Shown piece after piece: positions 8,540 through 20,617 of a stretch of DNA of 64,000 nt. Both the position numbers and the translations under genes were made by a program. Source of the DNA: Caballeronia sp. INDeC2 (lineage in GTDB: Bacteria > Pseudomonadota > Gammaproteobacteria > Burkholderiales > Burkholderiaceae); NCBI RefSeq assembly GCF_023631325.1, contig NZ_JALQDG010000003.1, forward strand, positions 1 through 64,000, in the 5' to 3' direction. Within the stretch, counting starts at the first letter, position 1; every line of letters begins with the position of its first letter. The notes beneath the pieces are model-generated. The model was not told the DNA's origin and did not search any database. It saw only the letters and a list, made by a program, of their open reading frames with translations.

Positions 8540-8999
8540 GGTCGAGGCCCGAGACTTGTCGAGCGAATTTGTCGGGCGCCGCGAGGACCGGCACCGTCCG
8601 AGCTTAGCAAGCAATAGGCCAGCACAAAAAGTAACAGCATGGTATCAAATGGCGAGTCGCTGGCGGATCGGGCAGGATGCTTCGCGCGGGCGGAATGAAA
8701 CCGTGAGCCTGTTCGTTAATACATCGATGCCGGAATCAGTCGCTTGCCGCGCCGCTTCTTCGCGACTTCGTCGACCGTTGCACGCGTGGAATAGTTCGTT
8801 GCATGGGCGGCACGCAACGGCACGGCCACATGGTTCGAACGCTCGCAAACCCGCGCCGCCACTGGCGCTGCGGTTTCGGCGCGGGCCATTTTGCGCGCGC
8901 TGGCAATTCGTTATCGTTGAGGTAGCATGGCGGCCTTGAAGACTTGTCGTCGGCCGACGACAAGGCCGCGCTACATCGAACACATGAGGTGAAAGCAAA
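8540..8999. other. 460-nt intergenic region between divergent pqi and cytochrome b561 operons
   Basis: This region should hold two divergent promoters. I see no convincing gene: ORFs on both strands here have Arg-rich, family-less translations. The only clear structured element is the perfect palindrome at 8943-8964. Confidence 0.6.
8943..8964. promoter_or_regulatory. 22-bp perfect palindrome before the cytochrome b561-yceI operon
   Basis: CTTGTCGTCGG (8943-8953) is followed at once by its exact reverse complement (8954-8964) with no spacer. It lies 35 nt upstream of the cytochrome b561 start codon. The lack of a loop and of a U-tract argues against a terminator and for a dimeric-protein operator, but no known family is assigned. 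Confidence 0.5.
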
Positions 9000-9569
9000 A
9001 TGGAAAGCACCGCTCGCATCGCGGCGACGCCGCCGGCGCAACGCTACAGCGCCACGGCGATCGGCCTGCATTGGCTGATCGCGTTGTTGATCGTGTGCGG
9101 CTTCTGGCTCGGCTGGATCATGACCGACATTCCGGGCATCACGCCGACGAAGCTCAAATACTTCTCGTGGCACAAGTGGATCGGCGTGACGGTGTTCGCG
9201 CTCGCGCTGTTGCGCCTCGTCTGGCGCGCGACGCATCAGGCGCCGGCAATGCCCGACGGCATGCCGCGCTGGCAGCAGGGCGCGGCGCATCTCACGCATG
9301 TCCTGCTCTATCTGCTGATGATCGTGATTCCCGCGTCGGGATATCTCTACAGCTCGGCGGCGGGCATTCAGGTGGTCTATCTCGGCGTGCTGCCGCTGCC
9401 CACGATCATCGGCCCGGACAAGGCGCTGAAGGCGACGCTGCGCATCGTGCATATCGCGTTGAACTACACGTTGCTGTTCTTCGTCGCGATGCACGTTCTC
9501 GCTGCGCTCAAGCACCATTTCGTCGATCGCGACGGCTTGCTCGGGCGCATGCTGCCATTCCTTCGATAA
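9000..9569 (+). CDS. Cytochrome b561 family protein
   Basis: A 189-residue four-helix inner-membrane b-type cytochrome. Conserved histidines are seen in HWLIA (helix 1), HKWIG (before helix 2) and in the helices around residues 95-165 (HVLLYLLM, HIALNY, HVLAALKHHF), giving ligands for two hemes. This is the CybB/YceJ-type quinol-oxidising family. Two periplasmic YceI proteins follow on the same strand, as in E. coli yceJ-yceI, so a joint role in quinone or electron handling is inferred. SD GAGGTGAAAG (8988-8997) precedes the ATG. Confidence 0.92.
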   Translation: MESTARIAATPPAQRYSATAIGLHWLIALLIVCGFWLGWIMTDIPGITPTKLKYFSWHKWIGVTVFALALLRLVWRATHQAPAMPDGMPRWQQGAAHLTHVLLYLLMIVIPASGYLYSSAAGIQVVYLGVLPLPTIIGPDKALKATLRIVHIALNYTLLFFVAMHVLAALKHHFVDRDGLLGRMLPFLR

Positions 9570-9685
9570 GCGCATCGGATTATTTCCTCGCCGTTGGCAG
9601 GGCGTTTCCCGGCGGCTGATTGTTATCGCGTTCTTATGATTTCCAATACCGGTTTGTTCGATCGAACCGTTTGAATAGGGCACAC

Positions 9686-10243
9686 ATGAAAGTGAAACTC
9701 AATCGTTGGATGCTGGCTACGGCGGCGTCGCTCGCGCTGGTCGCGGGTGCAGAGGCGCAGGTGGACGTGAGCAAGAGCACGGTGATCGCCACCTCGAAGC
9801 AGATGAACGTCCCCACCGACGGCAAGTTCAACAAGTTCAGCGCGCAGATCGCATTCGATCCGGCGAAGCCGACCGCGGGCACGGCGAACATCACGATCGA
9901 CACCGGCAGCTACGACCTCGGCGACGACGACTACAACAAGCAGGTCCGCGGCGCGGAATGGTTCGATGCCGCCAAGTTTCCGACCGCGACCTTCGTCTCC
10001 AGCGCGATCGCGCCGGCCGGCGGCAACAAGTACAACGTGACCGGCAAGATCACGATCAAGGGCAAGTCGCAGACGGTCACGGTTCCTGTGACGGTCACGC
10101 AGCAGGGCGCGACGGAAACCTTCGACGGCGCGCTGCCGATCAAGCGCACCCAGTTCGATGTCGGGACGGGGGAATGGAAAGACACGTCGATCGTCGCGGA
10201 TGACGTCGTCATCAAGTTTCACATCGTTGCCGCGAAGAAGTGA
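9686..10243 (+). CDS. YceI family periplasmic protein (first copy)
   Basis: A 185-residue protein with a cleavable signal peptide (about 22 residues, ending GAEAQ) and a YceI beta-barrel lipocalin-like fold that binds polyisoprenoids such as ubiquinone-8 in relatives. Family-typical stretches are [23 protein letters not shown] and [15 protein letters not shown]. The ATG at 9686 starts the signal peptide; an in-frame upstream start at 9620 would add 22 residues and spoil it. It sits between cytochrome b561 and a second YceI gene. Confidence 0.9.
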   Translation: MKVKLNRWMLATAASLALVAGAEAQVDVSKSTVIATSKQMNVPTDGKFNKFSAQIAFDPAKPTAGTANITIDTGSYDLGDDDYNKQVRGAEWFDAAKFPTATFVSSAIAPAGGNKYNVTGKITIKGKSQTVTVPVTVTQQGATETFDGALPIKRTQFDVGTGEWKDTSIVADDVVIKFHIVAAKK

Positions 10244-10299
10244 GCGGCGGTTTTGTCACACACGCATATTCAGCGTACTTGTTTAGTCAGGAGAAGAAC

Positions 10300-10878
10300 T
10301 TGAAAAAGCTTTCGATCATCGCCGCGGGCGCGGTTGCACTGGGTCTGTCGTTCGGCGCGATGGCTGCCGACACGTACAAGCTCGACCCGAATCACACGTA
10401 TCCGAGCTTCGAAGCCGATCACTTCGGCGGCGTGTCGACGTGGCGCGGCAAGTTCAACAAGAGCAGCGGCGAAGTCACGCTGGATCGCGCGGCGAAGACC
10501 GGCACGGTGAACGTGACGATCGACCTGTCGTCGGTCAACACGGGCAATCCGAAGCTGGACGAGCATCTGCAGAAGGCCGAGTTCTTCGATGTCGCGAAGT
10601 ATCCGACGGCCGAGTACAAGGGTACGTCGATCAAGTTCGACGGCGACCAGCCCTCGGAAGTGATCGGCACGCTGACGATGCACGGCGTGACGAAGCCGAT
10701 CAACCTGAAGGTCGAGAGCTTCAAGTGCTTCGTGAACCCGATGATGAAGAAGGAAGTGTGCGGCGTGGAAGCGACGACGACCTTCGATCGCGGCGACTTC
10801 GGAATGGATTACGGCAAGTCGTATGGATTCAGCCTGAAGACGGTGCTGCATATTCAGGCCGAAGGCGTGAAGCAGTAA
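10300..10878 (+). CDS. YceI family periplasmic protein (second copy)
   Basis: A 192-residue paralogue of the preceding protein with its own signal peptide ([22 protein letters not shown], cleavage before [10 protein letters not shown]). It is nearer to E. coli YceI than the first copy: [34 protein letters not shown] and the Cys pair [18 protein letters not shown] chose the TTG start at 10300 because the strong SD CAGGAGAAG (10289-10297) sits just before it and because it opens exactly at the signal peptide; longer starts lack both. Confidence 0.9.
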   Translation: MKKLSIIAAGAVALGLSFGAMAADTYKLDPNHTYPSFEADHFGGVSTWRGKFNKSSGEVTLDRAAKTGTVNVTIDLSSVNTGNPKLDEHLQKAEFFDVAKYPTAEYKGTSIKFDGDQPSEVIGTLTMHGVTKPINLKVESFKCFVNPMMKKEVCGVEATTTFDRGDFGMDYGKSYGFSLKTVLHIQAEGVKQ

Positions 10879-10896
10879 GTTCGACGCCTCGATGCA

Positions 10897-10932
10897 AAAG
10901 CGGCCGGTCTGCGAAGACCGGCCGCTTTTTTT
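10897..10932. terminator. Bidirectional intrinsic terminator between yceI and secF
   Basis: AAAGCGGCCGGTCT (10898-10911 region) pairs with AGACCGGCCGCTTT across a GCGA loop, with a T-run to 10932. A-rich sequence on the other side lets it work for secF on the minus strand too. Confidence 0.9.
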
Positions 10933-10956
10933 ACGCCCCTGCGGAGTGCGCGAGCC

Positions 10957-11907
10957 TCAAACCTGCGCCCCGGCGTTCGGATCGTTCGGATCGAACTTGT
11001 CCTTCTTGTCCTTCACGAGATCTTCGCGCTTCACGCCGAACCACATCGCGAGCGCCGCCGCGACGAACACCGACGAATAGATACCGAACAGAATACCTAC
11101 GGTGAGCGCCAGCGCGAAATAATGCAGCGTCGGGCCGCCGAAGAAGAACATCGACAGCACCATCATTTCCGTACAGCCGTGGGTGATGATGGTTCGCGAC
11201 ATCGTGCTCGTGATCGCGTGATCGATCACTTCCTTCACCGTCATTTTGCGCTGCTTGCGGAAGGTTTCGCGAATCCGGTCGAAGATAACGACCGACTCGT
11301 TCACCGAGTAGCCGAGCACCGCGAGAATCGCCGCCAGCACCGACAGCGAGAACTCCCACTGGAAGTAAGCGAAGAAGCCGAGAATGATCACCACGTCGTG
11401 CAAGTTCGCGATGATGCCCGCCACCGCGTACTTCCATTCGAAGCGGAACGACAGATAAATCACGATGCCGATGACCACGCACGCGAGCGCGAGCAGGCCG
11501 TTCGTCACCAGTTCCTTGCCGACCTGCGGACCGACGAACTCGACGCGTTGCAGCTTCACTTCGGCGTTGTCGGCCTTGAGCGCGGTCATCACCTGATCGC
11601 TCTGCTGCGCGGACGTCAGGCCCTGCTTGAGCGGCAGACGAATCAGCACGTCCTGCGACGTACCGAAGTTCTGCACCTGCGCGTCGGGGTAGCCGAGCCT
11701 TGCCATCGAACCGCGCACCGGTTCGAGCTGCGCGGCTTGCGGATACTGCACCTCGACGACCGTGCCGCCGGTGAACTCCACCGACAGATGCAAGCCGCGA
11801 TGCACGAGAAAAAATACGGCCACGAGAAACGTCACGAACGAAATCACGTTGAAGATCAACGCGCGTTCCATGAACGGCAAGTCGCGGCGGATGCGGAAGA
11901 ATTCCAT
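10957..11907 (-). CDS. secF: Protein translocase subunit SecF
   Basis: A 316-residue inner-membrane protein with six transmembrane helices and a periplasmic P1 domain after helix 1. Family signatures include VEFTGGTVVEV near residue 28, the second-helix LHDVVIILGFFAYF, and SVNESVVIFDRIRE followed by MSRTIITHG. With SecD and YajC it uses proton-motive force to pull exported proteins through SecYEG. It is the last gene of queA-tgt-yajC-secD-secF, 26 nt after secD. Confidence 0.97.
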   Translation of the reverse strand: MEFFRIRRDLPFMERALIFNVISFVTFLVAVFFLVHRGLHLSVEFTGGTVVEVQYPQAAQLEPVRGSMARLGYPDAQVQNFGTSQDVLIRLPLKQGLTSAQQSDQVMTALKADNAEVKLQRVEFVGPQVGKELVTNGLLALACVVIGIVIYLSFRFEWKYAVAGIIANLHDVVIILGFFAYFQWEFSLSVLAAILAVLGYSVNESVVIFDRIRETFRKQRKMTVKEVIDHAITSTMSRTIITHGCTEMMVLSMFFFGGPTLHYFALALTVGILFGIYSSVFVAAALAMWFGVKREDLVKDKKDKFDPNDPNAGAQV

Positions 11908-11933
11908 TGTCTATCTCTCCGGACTCAGCGGAA

Positions 11934-14000
11934 TCAGCGGGACTCGCCCGGTTTCTGTTGATCGATGCCGGGGCCCGAACGACGGCGCACCGTCGGCTTG
12001 CCCGCGCGCGCTTGCGCCTGAGGCGCCGGGCGCGGCGCGGCCACCGCCGCTTTCGTCTTGCCCTTCGCGGTCTTCACGATTTCGTCGACAGGCGATTCGT
12101 CGCCGCGCTGCGCCGCGAGATACGCCGCCGCGGCCGCCTCGGCGTTCGCGCCTTGCGGACGCCACACCTGACCGATCGCGAGCGACTTCAGCTTCTTCTT
12201 GCCGCCGTACCACAGGTTCACGAGGCCGCGCGAGAAGAACACCGCCGAGAACATCGACGTGAGAATGCCGATACAGTGCACGACCGCAAAGCCGCGCACC
12301 GGGCCCGAACCGAACGCGAGCAGCGCGAGACCGGCGATCAGCGTGGTGACGTTCGAATCGAGAATCGTCGCCCAGGCGTGCTTGAAGCCTTCCTGAATCG
12401 CGGTCTGCGGCGGTGCGCCGTTACGCAGTTCCTCGCGGATACGTTCGTTGATCAGCACGTTCGCATCGATCGCCATACCTAGCGCGAGCGCGATAGCCGC
12501 AATACCCGGCAAGGTCAGCGTCGCCTGCAGGAGCGAGAGCACGGCGACCAGCAACAGCAGGTTGACCGAGAGCGCCAGCATCGAAAACACGCCGAACAGC
12601 AGGTAGTACGCGACCATGAAGACGGCGATGGCGGCAAAACCGTAGGTCACCGAATCGAAGCCCTTCTTGATGTTGTCCGCGCCGAGGCTCGGGCCGACCG
12701 TGCGTTCCTCGATGATATCCATCGGCGCCGCGAGCGAACCGGCGCGCAAGAGCAGCGCGAGGTCGGTGGCGGCTTGCGGCGTCGGCTGGCCGGTGATCGA
12801 GAAGCGGTCGCCGAGTTCCGACTGGATCGTCGCGACCGTCAGCACTTCGCCTTTGCCCTTTTCGAACAGGACCATGGCCATCGGCTTGCCGATGTTGTCG
12901 CGCGACACCGCCGACACCGCGCGGCCGCCGGCCGAGTCCAGACGGATGTTGACCGACGGGCGCTGATGTTCGTCGAAGCCCGCCGATGCGTCGATGATGC
13001 GGTCGCCGGTGAAGATCACCTGCTTGCGCAAGAGCACGATGCGGTCGCCCTGCTTGAACGCTTCGTCGCCGGGCGGCACTGCGTCGTTCGGGCCGATGTA
13101 GGTGTTGACCGGATCTGCCAGGCGTGCTTCGAGCGTCGCCGTGCGGCCGATGATGTCCTTTGCCTTCGCGGTGTCCTGCACGCCCGGCAGCTCGACCACG
13201 ATGCGGTCCGAGCCCTGCTGCTGGATCACCGGCTCCGCGACGCCGAGTTCGTTCACGCGGTTATGCAGCGTCGTGATGTTCTGCTTGAGCGCGCTGTCCT
13301 CGACGGTCTTCTGCGCGGCCGGCGAGAACGTGCCGACCACCTGGAAGCCGTCGCCGCCCTGGCGCGTCACCCATTGCAGTTCGGACACGCCCGTCTGGAG
13401 CTGCGTGCGCGCGCTGTCGGCGCTCGCCTGATCCGAGAAGTTCACGACGACCGATTGCCCGATGCGGTTCACGCCGCCATCGCGGATATTGCGATCGCGC
13501 AGATAGGTGCGCGCGTCGGCGGCGTCGGAATCGAGCTTCTTGTTGAGCGCGCCGGCCATGTCGACCTGCAGCAGGAAGTGCACGCCGCCGCGCAGATCCA
13601 GACCGAGGTACATCGGCAGCGCATGCAGGGCCGTCAGCCAGCGCGGCGAGGCGCTCTGCAGGTTCAGCGCGACGATGTACTGCGGATCGGTCGGATCGGA
13701 ATTCAGCGTCTTCGAGAGCAGATCCTTCGCGTGCAACTGCGTGTCGGTGTCCTTCAGGCGCACACGGATGTTCGCATTAAGCTGCGAGTTGTCGAAGGTG
13801 ACTTCGTCGGCCTTGATGTTGCTCGCGGCGAGCGCGGCTTCGACGTTCGCAAGCGTCGAGGAATCGAGCTTGACCGTCGCCTTGCCGCTCGACACCTGAA
13901 CTGCGGGCGCCTCGCCGAAGAAGTTGGGGAGCGTGTACACGAGACCGATGACGAGCGCCACCAGCATCACGACATACTTCCAGAGGGGATAACGATTCAT
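11934..14000 (-). CDS. secD: Protein translocase subunit SecD
   Basis: A 688-residue inner-membrane protein. N-terminal helix (LWKYVVMLVALVIGLVYTLP), the large periplasmic head with LDLRGGVHFLLQVDM, and a C-terminal five-helix bundle with AIALGMAIDANVLINERIREEL, the conserved proton-path Asp region. After the last helix there is a longer than usual Ala/Lys/Arg-rich cytosolic tail (about 90 residues) typical of Burkholderia SecD. It acts with SecF; the gene is second-last of the operon. Confidence 0.97.
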   Translation of the reverse strand: MNRYPLWKYVVMLVALVIGLVYTLPNFFGEAPAVQVSSGKATVKLDSSTLANVEAALAASNIKADEVTFDNSQLNANIRVRLKDTDTQLHAKDLLSKTLNSDPTDPQYIVALNLQSASPRWLTALHALPMYLGLDLRGGVHFLLQVDMAGALNKKLDSDAADARTYLRDRNIRDGGVNRIGQSVVVNFSDQASADSARTQLQTGVSELQWVTRQGGDGFQVVGTFSPAAQKTVEDSALKQNITTLHNRVNELGVAEPVIQQQGSDRIVVELPGVQDTAKAKDIIGRTATLEARLADPVNTYIGPNDAVPPGDEAFKQGDRIVLLRKQVIFTGDRIIDASAGFDEHQRPSVNIRLDSAGGRAVSAVSRDNIGKPMAMVLFEKGKGEVLTVATIQSELGDRFSITGQPTPQAATDLALLLRAGSLAAPMDIIEERTVGPSLGADNIKKGFDSVTYGFAAIAVFMVAYYLLFGVFSMLALSVNLLLLVAVLSLLQATLTLPGIAAIALALGMAIDANVLINERIREELRNGAPPQTAIQEGFKHAWATILDSNVTTLIAGLALLAFGSGPVRGFAVVHCIGILTSMFSAVFFSRGLVNLWYGGKKKLKSLAIGQVWRPQGANAEAAAAAYLAAQRGDESPVDEIVKTAKGKTKAAVAAPRPAPQAQARAGKPTVRRRSGPGIDQQKPGESR

Positions 14001-14070
14001 GGGAGTGGCCGACCGGAAAGTTGGCTTCGGAGGAGAGGGCGTCCGGCGTTATGCGCGATGAGCCGGGTGT

Positions 14071-14095
14071 GAGACTCGGACTCTGAGACTCGGAC
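14071..14095. repeat. Short direct repeat between secD and yajC
   Basis: GAGACTCGGAC occurs twice (14071-14081 and 14085-14095), 14 nt apart, in the 140-nt gap between yajC and secD. No function is apparent. Confidence 0.6.
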
Positions 14096-14140
14096 GGCTC
14101 GGTGAGCGAGGCCGCGCCGGACGCGGTGGAACGAGTGGCC

Positions 14141-14470
14141 TTACAGCGACTTGATCGTGCCTTTCGGGAGAATGGTAGTCACAGCAGCTTTCTGGATGGT
14201 GATTTCCGTGCCTTCGGCGATTTCCACGCCCACGTACGCATCCGTGACCTTCGTGATCTTGCCGACGATACCGCCGTTGGTCACCACTTCGTCGCCCTTG
14301 GCCATGGCGGCGAGCATGTTGCGATGCTCCTTCTGACGCTTCATCTGCGGACGGATCATGATGAAGTACAGCACCGCGAACATCAGGATCAGCGGCAGGA
14401 AGCTCATCAGGCTCGATTCCGCGCCACCCGCGGTCACGCCTTGTGCAAAGGCATTGGAAATGAACGACAC
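14141..14470 (-). CDS. yajC: Preprotein translocase subunit YajC
   Basis: A 109-residue single-span inner-membrane protein. A hydrophobic helix (SLMSFLPLILMFAVLYFIMI) is followed by RPQMKRQKEHRNML and the small beta-rich domain with GDEVVTNGGIVGKI. It associates with SecDF. Position between tgt and secD is the standard proteobacterial arrangement. Confidence 0.97.
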   Translation of the reverse strand: MSFISNAFAQGVTAGGAESSLMSFLPLILMFAVLYFIMIRPQMKRQKEHRNMLAAMAKGDEVVTNGGIVGKITKVTDAYVGVEIAEGTEITIQKAAVTTILPKGTIKSL

Positions 14471-14679
14471 GTTGGTCTCTCCGTTTAAAACGTCACAAAT
14501 ACGTTCGAAAAACTCGAATGGAAATTAGCCCGCTATTCTACCACTCGCCCATGCCGCGAGACTCCGGGAATGCGCTTTGTCATCAAGCCGTTACGACTCG
14601 GATTCCCGGACTTTCAGAGCATTTGCGCAAGTGGCGGAAAGGCGATTGTAATACTGGCCGCGCCATTTTGAGACACGGG

Positions 14680-16933
<2,254 letters not shown>

Positions 16934-17018
16934 GGCGTGACTGAGTGACGCAACTTGGGCGCGAACGACACGAGAAACGCGCCGAACAAACCCCATATTG
17001 TACTTGCGAAGAGAGTCA

Positions 17019-19208
17019 ATGCCCTTGTCCGACCGCCGCCTGGCTTCCCCGACCGATGCACTCCCCACTGCGGACGAAGCCGACGCGCCTGTCGCGCGCA
17101 AGCGGGCGAAGACTATGGAAAGCTCGGAGAAGAAAGCCAAACCCGTCGTCAGGACGGCGGACAAGCTCGCGAAGCTCGGCCTGAAATCCGACATCGATCT
17201 CGTGCTGCATCTGCCGATGCGCTACGAGGACGAGACCGCGCTCACGCCCATCGGCGAGCTGATTCCCGGCGATATCGCGCAGACCGAAGGCGTCGTGTTC
17301 GACAACGAGATCGCGTACCGGCCGCGTCGCCAGTTGCTCGTGAAGATCCACGACGACGCCGGCGACGAGCTCACGCTGCGCTTTCTCAACTTCTACGGCT
17401 CGCAGGTCAAGCAGATGGCGATCGGCGTGCGGCTGCGCGTGCGCGGCGACGTGCGCGGCGGCTTCTTTGGAATGGAGATGGTGCATCCGGCGGTGCGTCC
17501 CGTCGACGACGACACGCCGCTGCCGCAAGCGCTCACGCCGGTTTATCCGTCGACGGCGGGCATTTCACAGGCTTATCTGCGCAAGGCGATCGATTCCGCC
17601 ATTTCGCGCGTGTCGCTGCCGGAATTGCTGCCCGAGCCGATCGCGCGCGCGCATCTCGCGCCGCTGAACGTGCCCGGCCTGCTCGATGCCGTGAAGACGC
17701 TGCATCATCCGCGCGCGGATTCGGATGAGACCGCGCTCATCGACGGCACGCATCCGGCGTGGACGCGCATCAAGTTCGAGGAATTGCTCGCGCAGCAACT
17801 GTCGCTCAAGCGCGCGCACGAGGAACGGCGCACGCGCGCCGCGCCCGCGATGCCGCGCCGCCTGCCCGACGATGACGCGTCGCTCGTCGTCAGGCTGTTG
17901 CGCGCCTTGCCGTTCGCTTTGACCGGGGCGCAGCAGCGCGTGGTCGGGGAAATCGCGGGCGAACTGACGCTCGCGCATCCGATGCAGCGCCTGCTTCAGG
18001 GCGATGTCGGCAGCGGCAAGACGATCGTCGCGGCGCTGGCGGCGGCGCAGGCCATCGACGCGGGATACCAGGCCGCGCTCATGGCGCCGACCGAAATTCT
18101 CGCGGAGCAGCACGCGCGCAAGCTGCGCGGCTGGCTGGAGCCGCTCGGCGTCACGGTCGCGTGGCTCGCGGGCAGCCTGAAGGCGAAGGAGAAGCGCGCG
18201 GCGATCGAGGCGGCGGCGCTCGGCACGGCGAACCTCGTCATCGGCACGCACGCGATCATTCAGGATGCGGTGGAGTTCGCGCGTCTCGGACTCGTGATCG
18301 TAGACGAACAGCATCGCTTCGGCGTCGCGCAGCGGCTTGCGTTGCGCGCGAAGGCGCTCAATGCGGCGGACGGCGCGCGCGACTTCCAGCCGCATCAACT
18401 GATGATGTCCGCGACGCCGATCCCGCGCACGCTCGCGATGACCTACTACGCCGATCTCGACGTCTCGACCATCGACGAACTGCCGCCCGGCCGCACACCG
18501 ATTCTCACCAAGGTGGTGTCGGACGGCAGGCGCGACGAAATCATCGGCCGCGTGCGCGAAGCGGCGCTGACCGGACGGCAGGTGTACTGGGTCTGTCCGC
18601 TGATCGAGGAAAGCGAGACGCTGCAATTGCAGACGGCCGTCGAGACCTACGAGACGCTGGTCGTCGCGCTGCCCGAACTGCGCGTCGGGCTGGTTCACGG
18701 ACGGCTCGCGCCCGCCGAAAAGGCCGCGGTGATGGACGCGTTCTCGCGCAACGAAGTGCAACTGCTCGTCGCGACGACGGTGATCGAAGTCGGCGTGGAC
18801 GTGCCGAACGCGTCGCTGATGGTGATCGAACATGCGGAGCGTTTCGGCCTCGCGCAGTTGCACCAGTTGCGCGGGCGCGTGGGACGGGGCAGCGCGGCGT
18901 CCGTGTGCGTGCTGATGTATTCGAATCCGCTGTCGCACACCGCGCGTTCGCGCCTCAAGACCATGCGCGAGACGACCGATGGCTTCGAAATCGCCCGTCG
19001 CGATCTCGAGATTCGCGGCCCTGGCGAATTTCTCGGCGCGCGGCAATCGGGCGAAGCGATGCTGCGTTTCGCCAGTCTCGAAAACGATGGCTGGCTGATC
19101 GAGCCGGCCCGCGCCGCCGCCGATCAGATGCTTGCGCAGTTCCCCGAAGCCGTCACGCAGCACCTCGCGCGCTGGCTCGGCGCGCGGGAGCACTATTTGA
19201 AGGCGTGA
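17019..19208 (+). CDS. recG: ATP-dependent DNA helicase RecG
   Basis: A 729-residue SF2 helicase that regresses stalled forks and branch-migrates Holliday junctions. It has an N-terminal wedge (OB) domain, Walker A GDVGSGKT at residues 328-335, DEQH box in [12 protein letters not shown], motif [15 protein letters not shown], and the C-terminal motif QLRGRVGRG. It carries roughly 30 extra N-terminal residues before the conserved region. I used the ATG at 17019 with GAAGAGAG upstream; a TTG at 16998 is also in frame. oxyR follows after 130 nt. Confidence 0.97.
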   Translation: MPLSDRRLASPTDALPTADEADAPVARKRAKTMESSEKKAKPVVRTADKLAKLGLKSDIDLVLHLPMRYEDETALTPIGELIPGDIAQTEGVVFDNEIAYRPRRQLLVKIHDDAGDELTLRFLNFYGSQVKQMAIGVRLRVRGDVRGGFFGMEMVHPAVRPVDDDTPLPQALTPVYPSTAGISQAYLRKAIDSAISRVSLPELLPEPIARAHLAPLNVPGLLDAVKTLHHPRADSDETALIDGTHPAWTRIKFEELLAQQLSLKRAHEERRTRAAPAMPRRLPDDDASLVVRLLRALPFALTGAQQRVVGEIAGELTLAHPMQRLLQGDVGSGKTIVAALAAAQAIDAGYQAALMAPTEILAEQHARKLRGWLEPLGVTVAWLAGSLKAKEKRAAIEAAALGTANLVIGTHAIIQDAVEFARLGLVIVDEQHRFGVAQRLALRAKALNAADGARDFQPHQLMMSATPIPRTLAMTYYADLDVSTIDELPPGRTPILTKVVSDGRRDEIIGRVREAALTGRQVYWVCPLIEESETLQLQTAVETYETLVVALPELRVGLVHGRLAPAEKAAVMDAFSRNEVQLLVATTVIEVGVDVPNASLMVIEHAERFGLAQLHQLRGRVGRGSAASVCVLMYSNPLSHTARSRLKTMRETTDGFEIARRDLEIRGPGEFLGARQSGEAMLRFASLENDGWLIEPARAAADQMLAQFPEAVTQHLARWLGAREHYLKA

Positions 19209-19338
19209 CTGAACTCGCGCGGGTCCTGCCGGTCCCTATTTAGCCGGTGCGGACCGGCGAATCGGCAGAAGTTGTCGAACGACGGTTGGCAGGTGTATAA
19301 CTCAAACCTATTGAATCAATGTATTTCATTGGCCGCCA

Positions 19339-20298
19339 ATGACCCTCACTGAACTGAAGTACATCGTCGCGGTCGCGCGGGAGCGGCATTTCGGTCGCGC
19401 GGCCGAGGCGTGCTTCGTCAGCCAGCCGACGTTGTCGGTGGCAATCAAGAAGCTCGAAGACGAACTCAACGTGCAGATCTTCGAGCGCGGCACGAGCGAA
19501 GTCAGCGTGACGCCGATCGGCGAGCAGATCGTGACGCAGGCGCAGCGCGTGCTCGAACAGACGCTCGCCATCAAGGAAATCGCGAAGCAGGGCAAGGATC
19601 CGCTCGTCGGGCCGTTGCGCCTCGGCGTGATCTACACCATCGGACCTTATCTGCTGCCGACGCTCGTCAAGCAGATGATCAAGTCGGTCCCGCAGATGCC
19701 GCTGATGCTCCAGGAGAACTACACGCTCAAGCTGATCGAGCTCCTGAAGCAGGGCGAAATCGACGTCGCGATCATGGCGCTGCCGTTTCCCGAAACCGGC
19801 CTGATGGTGCGCGCGCTTTATGACGAGCCTTTCGTCGTCGCCATGCCTTCCGGCCACGCGTGGGAAAACCGCGCGAAAATCGATCCGGACGATCTCAAGC
19901 AGGAAACCATGCTGCTGCTCGGCAGCGGTCATTGCTTCCGCGACCACGTGCTCGGCGTCTGTCCCGAGCTGATGCGCTTTTCGCAGAATGCGGACGGCAT
20001 TCAGAAAACGTTCGAAGGCTCTTCGCTGGAGACGATTCGTCATATGGTCGCGAGCGGCGTCGGCATTACTGTGCTGCCGCGCATGTCGGTGAGCGAGGTG
20101 CGGCCGCACGCGGGCGGCATCGATTCGGGGCTGCTCAGCTATGTGCCGTTCGATGAGCCGGTGCCGGACCGGCGCGTCGTGCTCGCGTGGCGCAAGAGCT
20201 TTACGCGGATGCCTGCTATCGACGCGATCTCGGAAGCGATCGCGAATTGTGATTTGCCGGGTGTCAGAAAGCTCGACATGCCTGTCGCGGTGAACTGA
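19339..20298 (+). CDS. oxyR: Hydrogen peroxide sensor OxyR
   Basis: A 319-residue LysR-type regulator. The N-terminal HTH reads MTLTELKYIVAVARERHFGR, and the effector domain carries both redox cysteines at exactly the E. coli positions, Cys199 and Cys208 (GHCFRDHVLGVC), so disulfide sensing of peroxide should be intact. The direct neighbours are a catalase and dps, both classical OxyR targets. A strong terminator follows. In this group recG-oxyR is a conserved pair. Confidence 0.96.
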   Translation: MTLTELKYIVAVARERHFGRAAEACFVSQPTLSVAIKKLEDELNVQIFERGTSEVSVTPIGEQIVTQAQRVLEQTLAIKEIAKQGKDPLVGPLRLGVIYTIGPYLLPTLVKQMIKSVPQMPLMLQENYTLKLIELLKQGEIDVAIMALPFPETGLMVRALYDEPFVVAMPSGHAWENRAKIDPDDLKQETMLLLGSGHCFRDHVLGVCPELMRFSQNADGIQKTFEGSSLETIRHMVASGVGITVLPRMSVSEVRPHAGGIDSGLLSYVPFDEPVPDRRVVLAWRKSFTRMPAIDAISEAIANCDLPGVRKLDMPVAVN

Positions 20299-20317
20299 CC
20301 GACTTTTTTTTCGTGCG

Positions 20318-20355
20318 AACGCCGCGCTCTGGCAACAGAGCGCGGCGTTTTCTTT
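20318..20355 (+). terminator. Intrinsic terminator after oxyR
   Basis: AACGCCGCGCTCT (20318-20330) pairs with AGAGCGCGGCGTT (20337-20349) over a 6-nt loop and runs into a T-rich tract. It isolates the catalase transcript from oxyR. Confidence 0.92.
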
Positions 20356-20390
20356 TGCGCATCCCGCCGGAGCGAAGCCAGCGCGACGTT

Positions 20391-20445
20391 CGCCTATCAA
20401 ATAGATAAATTTAATCGAATTAAAATAAACGATAGCCTGAGTTAG
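20391..20445 (+). promoter_or_regulatory. AT-rich probable catalase promoter/OxyR target region
   Basis: A 50-nt AT-rich tract in otherwise GC-rich DNA contains CTAT (20394-20397), ATAG (20401-20404) and ATAG (20432-20435) elements reminiscent of OxyR half-sites. The 11-nt periodic ATAG-N7-CTAT pattern is not cleanly met, so OxyR binding is inference from context rather than a motif hit. Confidence 0.35.
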
Positions 20446-20482
20446 AATCCTCTCACCGACATCGCAACAGAAAGAGAATTCG

Positions 20483-20569
20483 ATGACCGCCGCAACCATC
20501 TTCGACTGCTGGGATAGCCTCCGCGAAATCACGGTCTCGATCCTCGCCGATTTCGCTCGCGTCGCGTGA
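20483..20569 (+). CDS. Possible 28-residue upstream ORF before catalase
   Basis: A short ORF with an ATG at 20483, preceded by the purine-rich AAAGAGA (20470-20476), encodes a 28-residue peptide beginning MTAATIFDCWDSLREITVSI and ending LADFARVA. It ends 48 nt before the catalase start, between the AT-rich promoter region and the catalase SD. The composition is plausible for an amphipathic helix. It may be a leader peptide, a small protein, or chance; no homologue is recognised. Confidence 0.4.
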   Translation: MTAATIFDCWDSLREITVSILADFARVA

Positions 20570-20617
20570 AGCGCACGCCACCTCATCCAACGCAACCAAA
20601 AAAACCGGAGCACCACG

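Noticed and set aside
8645..9019. 124-codon ORF on the minus strand and a 133-codon ORF on the plus strand (8538-8939) in the pqiA-b561 gap
   Set aside because: No SD, no recognisable domain, Arg/Cys-rich translations and overlap of both frames; judged intergenic.
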